Assembly (NCBI RefSeq): GCF_000619945.1
Contig: NZ_KK211043.1
Coordinates: 167,546-231,545 of the forward strand
Length of the DNA: 64,000 nt
Source of the DNA: Clostridium lundense DSM 17049
GTDB taxonomy: Bacteria; Bacillota; Clostridia; Clostridiales; Clostridiaceae
Direction: 5' to 3'
The notes under the pieces were generated by a model. That model was not told the DNA's origin. It searched no databases and saw nothing but the letters and a program-made list of their open reading frames with translations. Made by a program: the position numbers and the translations under genes. Below are positions 45,029-54,001 of the stretch, in pieces. Position 1 is the stretch's first letter. Every line of letters begins with the position of its first letter.

Positions 45029-46573
45029 ATGAAAGAATTTAAAGAAGTTGTTTTAACTGGAAATGATTTGACTTTAGAGGAAATGGTAGCTGTAGCTAGA
45101 AAAGGATGTAAAGTAGCTTTAAGTGAAGAAGCTAAAAAGAATGTTTTAGAATCTAGAAAAATTATTGACGATATAGTTGAAAATGAAAAAGTTGTTTATG
45201 GTGTAACTACTGGTTTTGGCGAATTCTGTAATGTAAGTATTTCTAAACAAGATTGTAAAACATTACAAGAAAATCTTATTCGTTCACATGCTTGTGGATA
45301 TGGCCCAAAATTCCCAATAGATACAGTAAGAGCTATAATGCTTACTAGAGCAAATGCTTTATCAAAGGGATATTCAGGAATAAAAATAGAAACCTTAAGT
45401 ACTTTAATAGAAATGTTAAATAAAGGAGTTCATCCATGCATTCCTGAAAAAGGATCATTAGGAGCATCAGGAGACTTAGCACCACTTGCTCATATGGTTT
45501 TACCAATGCTTGGACTTGGCGAAGCTGAATATAAAGGCGAAATAATGTCAGGAAAAGAAGCTATGGATAAAGCAGGAATCCCTGTAATCCAGTTAGATGC
45601 TAAAGAAGGTTTAGCACTAATTAATGGTACTCAAGTATTAACAGCAACTGGAGCATTAGCAGTATATGATGCTATAGAACTATTAAAGGTTAGTGATATT
45701 GCAGCAGCATTAAGTATGGAAGCGTTAAGAGGAATAACAGATGCTTTTGATGCTAGAACTCATGTAATAAGAGCACATGAAGGGCAGATGGCTACTGCAA
45801 GAAATATATTAAAATTAGTTGAAGGAAGTACTTATGTAACTAGACAAGGAGAATTAAGAGTACAAGATGCTTATTCATTAAGATGTGTACCTCAGATCCA
45901 TGGTGCTAGTAAAGATACTATTGACTATGTAAAGAGAAAAGTTGAAATAGAAATCAATTCAGTTACAGATAATCCAATAATAACAAGAGAAGGAGATGTA
46001 ATCTCTGGTGGTAACTTCCACGGAGAACCAATGGCACAACCTTTCGACTTCTTAGGAATCGGAGCATCAGAAATAGGAAATGTATCAGAGAGAAGACTTG
46101 AAAGGCTTATAAATCATCAGTTAAATGATCTACCAGCATTCCTTGCTAAACATGGTGGATTAAACTCAGGATTTATGATTACTCAGTATGCTGCAGCAGC
46201 TTTAGTATCAGAAAACAAGATACTTGCTCATCCAGCATCAGTAGACTCAATCCCATCATCAGCTAATCAGGAAGATTTAGTAAGTATGGGAACTATAGCA
46301 GCAAGAACAGCTAGAGATATAATCAAAAATTCTACAAGAGTAGTAGCTACAGAAATGATGGCAGCTTGCCAAGCTATAGATTTTAGAGCTGATAAAGGTT
46401 TTAAATTAGGAAAAGGAACTGAAAAAGCTTATAAAGTAATAAGAGAAGCAATAGAGTTTATAGAATATGATACTAAAATTGAAATGTATAAAGAATTAGA
46501 CAAAGCTACAGAATTAATTACTAGTGGTAAAATACTAGAAGCTGTTGAAAGTGTAGTAGAATTAGAACACTAA
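45029..46573 (+). CDS. hutH: Histidine ammonia-lyase
   Basis: 514 residues from ATG 45029, eight bases after AAGGGGG; the ATG at 45023 is too close to it. It deaminates L-histidine to urocanate. The Ala-Ser-Gly triad that forms the MIO cofactor is in GSLGASGDLAPLAHM. Other signatures are YGVTTGFGEFCN, QDAYSLRCVPQIHGA, TDNPII and NSGFMITQYAAAALVSEN. Length is typical. Last gene of the racemase operon. Confidence 0.97.
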   Translation: MKEFKEVVLTGNDLTLEEMVAVARKGCKVALSEEAKKNVLESRKIIDDIVENEKVVYGVTTGFGEFCNVSISKQDCKTLQENLIRSHACGYGPKFPIDTVRAIMLTRANALSKGYSGIKIETLSTLIEMLNKGVHPCIPEKGSLGASGDLAPLAHMVLPMLGLGEAEYKGEIMSGKEAMDKAGIPVIQLDAKEGLALINGTQVLTATGALAVYDAIELLKVSDIAAALSMEALRGITDAFDARTHVIRAHEGQMATARNILKLVEGSTYVTRQGELRVQDAYSLRCVPQIHGASKDTIDYVKRKVEIEINSVTDNPIITREGDVISGGNFHGEPMAQPFDFLGIGASEIGNVSERRLERLINHQLNDLPAFLAKHGGLNSGFMITQYAAAALVSENKILAHPASVDSIPSSANQEDLVSMGTIAARTARDIIKNSTRVVATEMMAACQAIDFRADKGFKLGKGTEKAYKVIREAIEFIEYDTKIEMYKELDKATELITSGKILEAVESVVELEH

Positions 46574-46585
46574 AATTAATTATAG

Positions 46586-46620
46586 AAATAAACCTGTAAA
46601 ATATTACAGGTTTATTTTTT
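46586..46620 (+). terminator. Terminator of hutH
   Basis: AAATAAACCTGTAA, loop AATA, complement, then T run. Confidence 0.92.
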
Positions 46621-46664
46621 TATGATAAATAATTAAGGGTTTTTGTAATGTTGGTGAAATTATA

Positions 46665-46778
46665 ATTCTCAATTTTGATAATTATTTCTCAAATATGATA
46701 AAGCAAACAACACTATGAGAATAAGGGTTACTTTTAATATTATTGAAATAGTTATTAAATAATTCTCAATTTTGATAA
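46665..46778 (+). promoter_or_regulatory. Three copies of a TTCTCAATTTTGATAA activator site
   Basis: Copies at 46665-46681, 46685-46701 (20 bp apart) and 46762-46778. Each contains the dyad TCAA-N2-TTGA or a variant of it. A reverse half site (TATGAGAATAA) lies near 46714. They stand 60-170 bases upstream of a sigma-54 promoter, the usual place of enhancer sites. The cognate activator is not identified. Confidence 0.72.
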
Positions 46779-46836
46779 AGATATATATAAGCTATTTGTA
46801 AAGTGTTGATTTTACAGGGGTGTAGGTTAATCTTCT

Positions 46837-46853
46837 TTGGCATTGAAATTGCT
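46837..46853 (+). promoter_or_regulatory. Sigma-54 promoter of the desulfidase-like gene
   Basis: TTGGCATTGAAATTGCT: GG and GC separated by ten bases, matching the -24/-12 consensus almost fully. About 43 bases before the ATG at 46897. Confidence 0.88.
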
Positions 46854-46896
46854 ATTTAAATATTATAAGTGAATTTAATTTTAAGGAGGAATACTT

Positions 46897-48165
46897 ATGT
46901 ATAATGATGATTTACTAATAAATATTTTAAAGGATGGAGTAGTTCCTGCATTAGGTTGTACAGAACCAATGGCAGTAGCTTATGCTGTTGCAAAGGCTAA
47001 AGAACTACTTGAGGAAGATGTAGTAAAGTTAAATATAAGTGTAGATAGAAATATATTTAAAAATGGTAAGGAAGTTGGTATTCCAGGAACAAATAATAAA
47101 GGAATTATTATGGCAGCGGCTTTAGCAATTATTGTTGGAAAATCTGAGTACAAGCTTCAAGTTATTAAAGATTTAACTGTTGATGATATACCAAAAGCTT
47201 TGGATTTAATTAAAGAGGATATTATCCATCTCAATTTAAAAGAAGGAGTTACTGGACTATATATAGAAATAGAAGCTAAAGGTGAGGAGAATACATCTAA
47301 GGTTATAATTAAAAATAGTCATTTAAATATAGTATCCCTTGAGAGAAATGGTGAATGTATTTCACAGCAATATGAAGAAAAGGTTTCCAAAATAAATATA
47401 AGGGATAGGATTAGAGAATTTTCTATAGCTGACATTAAAGGATTTGTGGATAATGTGGAATTAGAAAAGATACAATTTATTAATGAAGGCATTATTATGA
47501 ATAAGAGGATTGCTGAAGAGGGGTTAAAATATAATTTAGGACTAGGATTAGGAAATTTATTATATAAGAATAACGAAAATGCTTGTGAATATGCAAAGGC
47601 GATAACAGCAGCAGCTTGTGAAGCTAGAATGTCTGGCTATCCATTACCAGTTATGAGTAGTGCTGGTAGCGGAAATCATGGCTTAGTAGCAATACTTCCT
47701 ATAGCTGCAGTTGGGGAAAAATTAAATATAGATGATCAAATAATTATTAGAAGCGTAGCTTTAAGTCATTTAGTAACTATTTATATTAAAAGTTATACAG
47801 GAGCATTATCACCAGTATGCGGTTGTGGAGTAGCTGCAGGGGTAGGAGCAAGCGCTGGGTTAACATATTTGTTAGGTGGAAATATAGAAGAAATATGCGG
47901 AGCGATAAAAAATATGATTGCAGGTATATCTGGAATGATTTGTGATGGGGCTAAATTAGGCTGTGCATATAAATTAATTATTTCAGTATCTTCTGCCTTA
48001 GATGCTGCTAAAATGGCAGTGGATAATATTTTTATACCTTCTAATGATGGTATTTTAGATCAGTCTGTAGAAAAATCTATACAAAATTTGGGTAAGGTAT
48101 CTACTGAGGGAATGAGTTGTACAGATGAAGTTATTTTAAATGTGATGATGGAAAAGTGCAGTTAA
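46897..48165 (+). CDS. CyuA/UPF0597-type L-cysteine desulfidase-like protein
   Basis: 422 residues of the YhaM/CyuA (UPF0597, serine-dehydratase-alpha-like) family: LKDGVVPALGCTEPMAVAYAVAKA at the N-terminus; SSAGSGNHGLVAILPI; SPVCGCGVAAGVGASAGL; GMICDGAKLGCAYKL. The cysteines are candidates for a [4Fe-4S] cluster. E. coli CyuA degrades cysteine to pyruvate, ammonia and sulfide; others may act on serine. Pairing with an amino acid symporter and a sigma-54 promoter fits regulated amino acid catabolism. Ribosome site AAGGAGGA. Confidence 0.85.
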   Translation: MYNDDLLINILKDGVVPALGCTEPMAVAYAVAKAKELLEEDVVKLNISVDRNIFKNGKEVGIPGTNNKGIIMAAALAIIVGKSEYKLQVIKDLTVDDIPKALDLIKEDIIHLNLKEGVTGLYIEIEAKGEENTSKVIIKNSHLNIVSLERNGECISQQYEEKVSKINIRDRIREFSIADIKGFVDNVELEKIQFINEGIIMNKRIAEEGLKYNLGLGLGNLLYKNNENACEYAKAITAAACEARMSGYPLPVMSSAGSGNHGLVAILPIAAVGEKLNIDDQIIIRSVALSHLVTIYIKSYTGALSPVCGCGVAAGVGASAGLTYLLGGNIEEICGAIKNMIAGISGMICDGAKLGCAYKLIISVSSALDAAKMAVDNIFIPSNDGILDQSVEKSIQNLGKVSTEGMSCTDEVILNVMMEKCS

Positions 48166-48269
48166 AAATGTGGCTTAAGACATATGGGGGAATTATGGAT
48201 TAAGCTAGTCTATTATTTTTTAATATGTCTAAGGCTGCTAAAAATATATTTAAATGGGGTGAAGTTATA

Positions 48270-49457
48270 ATGAGTAAGGTCAAAGACAGCTTAGTAGTAA
48301 AACTACTTCTAGCAGTAGTAGTGGGAATTGTATTAGGGCTGGTAGCTTCAAAAGATGTAGTAAGAGTAATAATGACTATAAAATATGTATTAGGACAAGT
48401 AATTTTCTATTGCATACCACTTGTAATTATAGGATTTATTGCACCTTCTATAGTTAAAATGAGATCTAATGCCAGTAAAATGTTGGGGATTGCTGTACTT
48501 ATAGCATATATTTCATCCGTTGGTGCAGCTACTTTTTCAGCTCTAAGTGGTTATGCTATTATTCCTAAGCTATCTATAGCCAGTAGTACAGAAGGATTAA
48601 AAAAATTACCCGAAATAGTATTCAAATTAGATATACCTCCAATGATGTCGGTTATGACAGCATTAGTTACTGCAATTTTAATAGGACTAGCTACAGCTTG
48701 GACGAATTCGGATCTAATTGAAAAGTTGTTAGATCAGTTTCAAAACATCATGCTCTCAATTGTAACTAGAGTAATAATTCCTGTTTTACCATATTTTATA
48801 GCCACAACTTTTGCAGGACTTGCTTATGAAGGAAGTATTACAAAGCAATTACCGGTATTTTTAATTGTTATATTATTAGTAATAATAGGTCATGCTATTT
48901 GGCTTACATTATTGTATGGTATAGGTGGAGCAATTTCTAAGAAAAATCCTTTAGAAGTAGTAAAACATTATGGGCCAGCATATTTAACAGCCGTTGGAAC
49001 TATGTCTAGTGCAGCTACTTTACCTGTGGCACTTAAATGTGCTCATAAATCTTCTGTATTAAGAGAGGATATGGTGGATTTTGCAATTCCATTATGTTCT
49101 ACTATACATCTTTGTGGCTCTGTTTTAACAGAAACATTTTTTGTTATGACAGTATCAAAGATAGTGTATGGTGAGTTACCTCCTGCTGCTAAAATGGTAC
49201 AGTTTATTATATTACTTGGTATCTTTGCGATAGGTGCTCCAGGAGTACCTGGTGGAACAGTAATGGCTTCATTAGGACTAATTACTGGTATATTAGGATT
49301 TAATGATTCAGCAGTGGCATTAGTATTGACTATATTTGCATTACAGGATAGTTTTGGAACAGCTTGCAACATTACTGGAGATGGAGCAATAGCACTTATG
49401 TTAACAGGTATAGTTGAAAGGCATAAAATATTTAATGATTCAAACGTAACAACTTAA
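48270..49457 (+). CDS. DAACS-family amino acid:cation symporter
   Basis: 395 residues from ATG 48270 (TGGGGTGAAG upstream); an earlier in-frame ATG at 48225 lacks a site. It is a dicarboxylate/amino acid:cation symporter with about eight helices, a serine-rich hairpin (TVGTMSSAATLPVAL), and the C-terminal substrate segment ALQDSFGTACNITGDGAIALM. The family carries glutamate, aspartate, serine/threonine or cysteine. Being in an operon with the desulfidase-like gene, it most likely imports that enzyme's substrate. Confidence 0.88.
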   Translation: MSKVKDSLVVKLLLAVVVGIVLGLVASKDVVRVIMTIKYVLGQVIFYCIPLVIIGFIAPSIVKMRSNASKMLGIAVLIAYISSVGAATFSALSGYAIIPKLSIASSTEGLKKLPEIVFKLDIPPMMSVMTALVTAILIGLATAWTNSDLIEKLLDQFQNIMLSIVTRVIIPVLPYFIATTFAGLAYEGSITKQLPVFLIVILLVIIGHAIWLTLLYGIGGAISKKNPLEVVKHYGPAYLTAVGTMSSAATLPVALKCAHKSSVLREDMVDFAIPLCSTIHLCGSVLTETFFVMTVSKIVYGELPPAAKMVQFIILLGIFAIGAPGVPGGTVMASLGLITGILGFNDSAVALVLTIFALQDSFGTACNITGDGAIALMLTGIVERHKIFNDSNVTT

Positions 49458-49488
49458 AATGATAAAGAATAAATGATAAAGAATAAAT

Positions 49489-49530
49489 AAGGAAAGAATT
49501 TTTCATTATGGGAAAAATTCTTTCCTTATA
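49489..49530. terminator. Bidirectional terminator between convergent operons
   Basis: AAGGAAAGAATTTTTC, loop ATTATGG, exact complement. It ends the symporter gene; the minus-strand amidohydrolase ends about 85 bases further on. Confidence 0.88.
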
Positions 49531-49612
49531 TTAATATATTAATGATAAAAATTTTAAAAGAAATTTTAACAACTATCGTCTGTCAACTAAAAAGGTGCGT
49601 AGCGCTTTTTTA

Positions 49613-50899
49613 TTATTTAAAAAGCTTATCTAAGGATTCTTTAAGTGGAACTTCAATATCTTTTTCTATATCCATAGTAAGTAGTTTACCATCTTCTATA
49701 ACTTTTTTTCCTCCAACTAAAATGTCTTTAACAGTTTCTTCTTTATCAATAACTTTTAAATCACAAAAGCTATTTACAGCTATATTTCCTATAAAACCAT
49801 TATTAAATTGTAAAGGAGTGGTTCCAATATTATCAATAATATCACTATTTATATCTGGATATCTATTTTTTAAGAAGTTACGTTCCCCTGTAATTGATAA
49901 ATCATCATTACTAGCTTCTCCATCTGTTCCTAGGTAAAGAGGTATATCTTTTTCTAGTAGTTTTCTTAGATTAGCTTCACCGGTTTTTATTCTATCATTC
50001 ATTCTTGGGTTTAAAACAACTTTCATATTATATTTTTTAATTATATCTCTTTCATTATCATCAATCCATACACAGTCGGACAAAATGACATGTTCTAAAC
50101 TTTTAATTTCTTTATGATTAAGTAAAGATTCTAAAAATTCTACAGGTCTTAAACCATAAAGTTTAAGTGACAAATCTACATCTCCGTTGTCTTCGGAAAG
50201 ATGGAATTGAATATATTTGCCATAATCAAAGGCTAAGTTTATACCTTTTACTATAGCTTCTTTAGTTGATGCGTGAATACTATGTAATGAAGGAGCAACT
50301 ACTATATCATTAGAACAAATTTCACCAGAAAGCATCATGAAATTTATTTCTGCTTCTTCAGGAGTTTCAAAGTAAGTTTTTTGAGATTCTTTTTTTTCAT
50401 CATAAGCATCTTCATTTATAATGTCATAATTCATTCTACCAAAGTATAATCTTATTCCTACATTTTTGGCGGCTCTTATAACTTCTCTATCAAGAAGGTT
50501 CTTTTTATTTCCGTGGCAATAAAAAGAAACCATAACGGATGTAACACCTAAGGTAAGCATTCTTGAAAATGCTCTTAAGCATCCTAAATATACATGTTCA
50601 GGTTCTAATTTTATACTATATTTATATATAGTATTTCTACACCAAGTTCCTAAATTCCAAGACTTATCTATTATATCTGTATAAATTGATTGTTCAGGAT
50701 GTGAATGACAATTAAAATCTCCTGCGCAAATTGTAAAATTTTCATCATAGTTTATCTTTTCACCGGCAAAGTTTTCTGGAGGAGTTTCGTCAAAAGACAC
50801 ATTTTCTATTAAGCCAGTATCCAAGTTTGTTATGAGATACCCTTTTTTGTAAGTATTATCCGTTCTGAATATACCTGTTATTAAAGCTTTGCTATCCAT
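49613..50899 (-). CDS. Amidohydrolase/deaminase, HutF-like, substrate unknown
   Basis: 428 residues with the metal-dependent deaminase layout: N-terminal beta part, H65-x-H67 in NCHSHPEQ, a helix-turn GVTSVMVSFYCHGNKKN, then IQFHLSEDN, LEHVILSDCVWID and the metal aspartate in LGTDGEASNDD. It resembles formiminoglutamate deiminase (HutF) and S-adenosylhomocysteine/guanine-type deaminases. HutF activity would offer an alternative to FtcD, but the gene has no hut-type promoter box and reads away from the cluster, so I leave the substrate open. Ribosome site on the minus strand is AAGGATGGG. Confidence 0.7.
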   Translation of the reverse strand: MDSKALITGIFRTDNTYKKGYLITNLDTGLIENVSFDETPPENFAGEKINYDENFTICAGDFNCHSHPEQSIYTDIIDKSWNLGTWCRNTIYKYSIKLEPEHVYLGCLRAFSRMLTLGVTSVMVSFYCHGNKKNLLDREVIRAAKNVGIRLYFGRMNYDIINEDAYDEKKESQKTYFETPEEAEINFMMLSGEICSNDIVVAPSLHSIHASTKEAIVKGINLAFDYGKYIQFHLSEDNGDVDLSLKLYGLRPVEFLESLLNHKEIKSLEHVILSDCVWIDDNERDIIKKYNMKVVLNPRMNDRIKTGEANLRKLLEKDIPLYLGTDGEASNDDLSITGERNFLKNRYPDINSDIIDNIGTTPLQFNNGFIGNIAVNSFCDLKVIDKEETVKDILVGGKKVIEDGKLLTMDIEKDIEVPLKESLDKLFK

Positions 50900-51017
50900 T
50901 TATATCCCATCCTTTATATTATATTTTTTAATATATTTGTTTTATTCGACAATTGTACAGTGAATCCTTTTCATAGAGTGAAAAATAAACAAAAAATATA
51001 AAATATTTTGAAAAAAC

Positions 51018-51054
51018 CTGCAAAATTTGCAGTGTGGCAGAAAATGCAGTGTGG
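51018..51054 (+). promoter_or_regulatory. Upstream activator sites for gltS copy 6
   Basis: A perfect palindrome CTGCAAAATTTGCAG (51018-51032), and a direct repeat TGCAGTGTGG (51028 and 51045, 17 bp apart). They lie about 50-85 bases before the sigma-54 promoter. The gltS copy 7 region has the sister site. Confidence 0.75.
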
Positions 51055-51102
51055 ATAATTTAGAAGAATTGCATTTTGGAGAATATTCAGTTAATAATTT
51101 CA

Positions 51103-51120
51103 TTGGCATGAAGTATGCTA
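51103..51120 (+). promoter_or_regulatory. Sigma-54 promoter of gltS copy 6
   Basis: TTGGCATGAAGTATGCTA: GG and GC ten bases apart, followed by A/T-rich start region, about 37 bases before the ATG. Confidence 0.88.
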
Positions 51121-51156
51121 TATAAGTATGTAATAAAGAAGAAGGGGAGGATTCAT

Positions 51157-52389
51157 ATGAAGACAGAAATTATTAAAGGAGCATTAACTTTGAAAGTTGA
51201 CATGATCGCAACACTCACATTAGCACTTTTGTTATTATTTTTAGGTAATTATTTAAGGAAAAAAGTAAATTTCTTTGAAAGGTTTTGTATACCTGCTCCA
51301 GTAATTGGAGGATTATTATTTTCTATTCTTGCATTAGTTTTAAAACAAAGTAATGTTATAACTATAACTATGGATACAACTTTCCAATCACCATTTATGA
51401 TAGCATTCTTTACAACCATAGGACTTGGTGCAAGTTTTGGACTTGTAAAAAAAGGTGGAAAACCATTAGTTATATATTGGGTATTGTGTTGTATACTAGC
51501 AGTAGCTCAGAACGCTATTGGTGTATCACTAGCAAAATTAGTAGGAATACATCCTGTACTTGGGGTTATGATGGGAGCAGTTTCCATGGAAGGTGGACAT
51601 GGTGCTGCTGCAGCTTTTGGACCAATGGCAGAGGGATTGGGAGTTGCTAGTGCAACTACAGTTGCTGTTGCAGCAGCTACCTTTGGACTTATATCAGGGG
51701 GATTAATAGGTGGTCCTATAGCTAAATATTTGATAGATAAATATGATTTAAAACCAACTGAGGCTGAAGAATTAGCTGGCGAATCATATAAAGAAGCAGC
51801 AGGAATAAGTGAAAAAGCTAATGTTACTTCATCAATATTTTTACTTCAACTAGCAGTTATAACTGTTTGTATGACTATAGGATCTATGGCAAGTGCATGG
51901 ATTACTAAAGAAACAGGTGCAGCTCTTCCAGGATATGTAGGAGCAATGTTTACCGCAGTTATATTTAGAAATATAAATGATCAGTTTAAAATTGTAAAAT
52001 TAGATTTATATACAATTGATTTAATTGGGGATGTTTGTCTTGGAGTATTTTTATCAATGGCTTTAATGACATTAAAACTTTGGGAACTATCAAACCTAGC
52101 AGGTCCAATGATAGTCGTATTAATGGGACAAGTAATATTTATGTTACTATATACAATTTTCATAGTATTTAAGGCATTAGGAAAAGACTTTGACGCAGCA
52201 GTAATGGCAGCAGGTATGGCTGGACATGGACTTGGAGCTACTCCAAATGCAATAGCAAATATGGGTACTGTTACAGAAAAGTATGGGCCTTCTACAAAGG
52301 CATTCTTGATAGTTCCGTTGGTTGGAGCATTCTTAATAGATTTAATTGGTATACCTAATATAGTATGGTTTATAAATTACTTCAAATAA
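51157..52389 (+). CDS. gltS: GltS-family Na+/glutamate symporter, copy 6 of 7
   Basis: 410 residues from ATG 51157 (GGGGAGG upstream). It is an ESS symporter of a second subgroup: KVDMIATLTLALLLLFLGNYLRKKV at the start (not KLDMMQTTA), loops EGGHGAAAAFG and AGMAGHGLGATPNAIAN. The changed pore loops (HGAAA for HGTGA, AGHGLG for HCGFG) suggest a different affinity or substrate from copies 1-5. It sits next to copy 7 and is under sigma-54 control. Confidence 0.93.
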   Translation: MKTEIIKGALTLKVDMIATLTLALLLLFLGNYLRKKVNFFERFCIPAPVIGGLLFSILALVLKQSNVITITMDTTFQSPFMIAFFTTIGLGASFGLVKKGGKPLVIYWVLCCILAVAQNAIGVSLAKLVGIHPVLGVMMGAVSMEGGHGAAAAFGPMAEGLGVASATTVAVAAATFGLISGGLIGGPIAKYLIDKYDLKPTEAEELAGESYKEAAGISEKANVTSSIFLLQLAVITVCMTIGSMASAWITKETGAALPGYVGAMFTAVIFRNINDQFKIVKLDLYTIDLIGDVCLGVFLSMALMTLKLWELSNLAGPMIVVLMGQVIFMLLYTIFIVFKALGKDFDAAVMAAGMAGHGLGATPNAIANMGTVTEKYGPSTKAFLIVPLVGAFLIDLIGIPNIVWFINYFK

Positions 52390-52408
52390 AGTTTAATTAA
52401 CTATAATG

Positions 52409-52444
52409 AGCGTCTATAAAAGTAATAAAAAATTTATAGGCGCT
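52409..52444 (+). terminator. Hairpin after gltS copy 6
   Basis: AGCGTCTATAAA and TTTATAGGCGCT around 12 bases. The stem contains the AGACG box found in the hut promoters. The T tract after it is poor. Confidence 0.55.
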
Positions 52445-52608
52445 TATCAATTACTATAAAAGTTATAAAATAAAGTTTATAATTAGTTCTTCTTTGTAAA
52501 AAAATGCAAAATATATCTACACATATATCATACTTTCTACAATAATATTTCTTTTTGAAAAGGGTCTTTTATTTTAAATTAAATAATTTTAATAATTTTC
52601 AAAATATC

Positions 52609-52640
52609 CTGCAAAATATGCCGGTTTGCAAATTCTGCAG
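52609..52640 (+). promoter_or_regulatory. Upstream activator sites for gltS copy 7
   Basis: CTGCAAAATATGCC then TTTGCAAATTCTGCAG: two imperfect copies of the copy 6 palindrome in opposite orientation. They lie about 53-84 bases before the sigma-54 promoter. The 358-base gap 52390-52747 holds these, the hairpin at 52409 and the promoter, no gene. Confidence 0.72.
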
Positions 52641-52692
52641 GGTAGGAATTGTAGAAAAAAACGAAATTGGCTGAATATTAGGTGATTTTTCG

Positions 52693-52710
52693 TTGGCATG
52701 ATATATGCTA
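52693..52710 (+). promoter_or_regulatory. Sigma-54 promoter of gltS copy 7
   Basis: TTGGCATGATATATGCTA: same -24/-12 element as for copy 6, differing by only two bases, 37 bases before the ATG. Confidence 0.88.
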
Positions 52711-52747
52711 TTAAATATAGTGACATAAAAAACAAAGGAGGATTAAC

Positions 52748-53980
52748 ATGAAAACAGAAGTTTTAAAAGGTGTACTAACCTTAAAAATCGATATGGTATC
52801 TACACTTACTTTAGCATTACTACTATTATTCTTAGGTAATTACCTGAGAAAGAAAGTAAATTTTTTTGAAAGGTTTTGTATACCAGCTCCAGTAATAGGA
52901 GGATTACTATTTTCAATCTTAGCTTTAATTTTAAAGCAAAGTAATATTATAACTATAAATATGGATACAACTTTCCAATCACCATTCATGATAGCATTTT
53001 TTACAACCATAGGGCTTGGTGCTAGTTTTGGATTAGTAAGGAAAGGTGGAAAACCATTACTTATATACTGGCTTTTCTGTTGTATACTTGCAGTAATGCA
53101 AAATGTTATAGGAGTATCCATGGCTAAATTGGTAGGATTACATCCTATGCTTGGAGTTATGATGGGAGCTGTATCTATGGAAGGTGGTCATGGAGCAGCA
53201 GCAGCATTTGGGCCAACAGCAGAATCTTTAGGTGTAACAGGAGCTACAACTGTTGCGATAGCAGCAGCAACTTTTGGACTTATATCAGGAGGATTAATAG
53301 GCGGCCCTATAGCAAAACATTTAATTGATAAATATAATTTAAAACCCACAGAGGAAAGTGAATTAGAAACAGAATCTTATAGGGAAGTAGCAGGAATATC
53401 TGATAAAGCTAATGTTACTTCACATGTATTTTTAGTTCATTTAGCAGTTATAAGTGTTTGTATGACTATAGGATCTATGGCAGGTACATGGATCACTAAA
53501 GCAACAGGTGCAGCACTTCCAGGATATGTAGGAGCAATGTTTACTGCAGTTATATTTAGAAACTTAAATGATAAGTTTAACTTTGTTAAATTAGATTTTT
53601 ACACTATTGATTTAATTGGAGATGTATGTCTTGGAATATTCTTATCAATGGCTTTAATGACTTTAAAACTTTGGGAATTAGTAAATCTCGCAGGTCCAAT
53701 GATTATAGTAGTAGTTAGCCAGGTAGTATTTATATCATTATATACAATATTTATAGTATTCAGATTCTTAGGCAAAGATTTTGATGCAGCAGTAATGGCA
53801 GCAGGTATGGCTGGACATGGACTTGGAGCCACTCCAAATGCAATAGCAAATATGAGTGCTGTTACAGAAAAATATGGACCATCAACAAAAGCATTCTTAA
53901 TAGTTCCGTTAGTTGGAGCGTTTCTAATAGATTTAGTTGGTATACCTAATATAGTATATTTCATGAATCTATTTAAATAA
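52748..53980 (+). CDS. gltS: GltS-family Na+/glutamate symporter, copy 7 of 7
   Basis: 410 residues, near twin of copy 6 (MKTEVLKGVLTLKIDMVSTLTLALLLLFLGNYLRKKV; EGGHGAAAAFG; AGMAGHGLGATPNAIANM). The duplicated unit includes promoter and activator sites, so both should be induced together. AAAGGAGG ribosome site. The downstream gene is ftcD behind a different promoter class. Confidence 0.94.
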   Translation: MKTEVLKGVLTLKIDMVSTLTLALLLLFLGNYLRKKVNFFERFCIPAPVIGGLLFSILALILKQSNIITINMDTTFQSPFMIAFFTTIGLGASFGLVRKGGKPLLIYWLFCCILAVMQNVIGVSMAKLVGLHPMLGVMMGAVSMEGGHGAAAAFGPTAESLGVTGATTVAIAAATFGLISGGLIGGPIAKHLIDKYNLKPTEESELETESYREVAGISDKANVTSHVFLVHLAVISVCMTIGSMAGTWITKATGAALPGYVGAMFTAVIFRNLNDKFNFVKLDFYTIDLIGDVCLGIFLSMALMTLKLWELVNLAGPMIIVVVSQVVFISLYTIFIVFRFLGKDFDAAVMAAGMAGHGLGATPNAIANMSAVTEKYGPSTKAFLIVPLVGAFLIDLVGIPNIVYFMNLFK

Positions 53981-54001
53981 AGTATAATTTTAAACAGGGT
54001 A

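Noticed and set aside
49542..49937. Plus-strand open frame of 131 codons
   Set aside because: Antisense to the C-terminal end of the amidohydrolase; serine/leucine-rich composition typical of a shadow frame.
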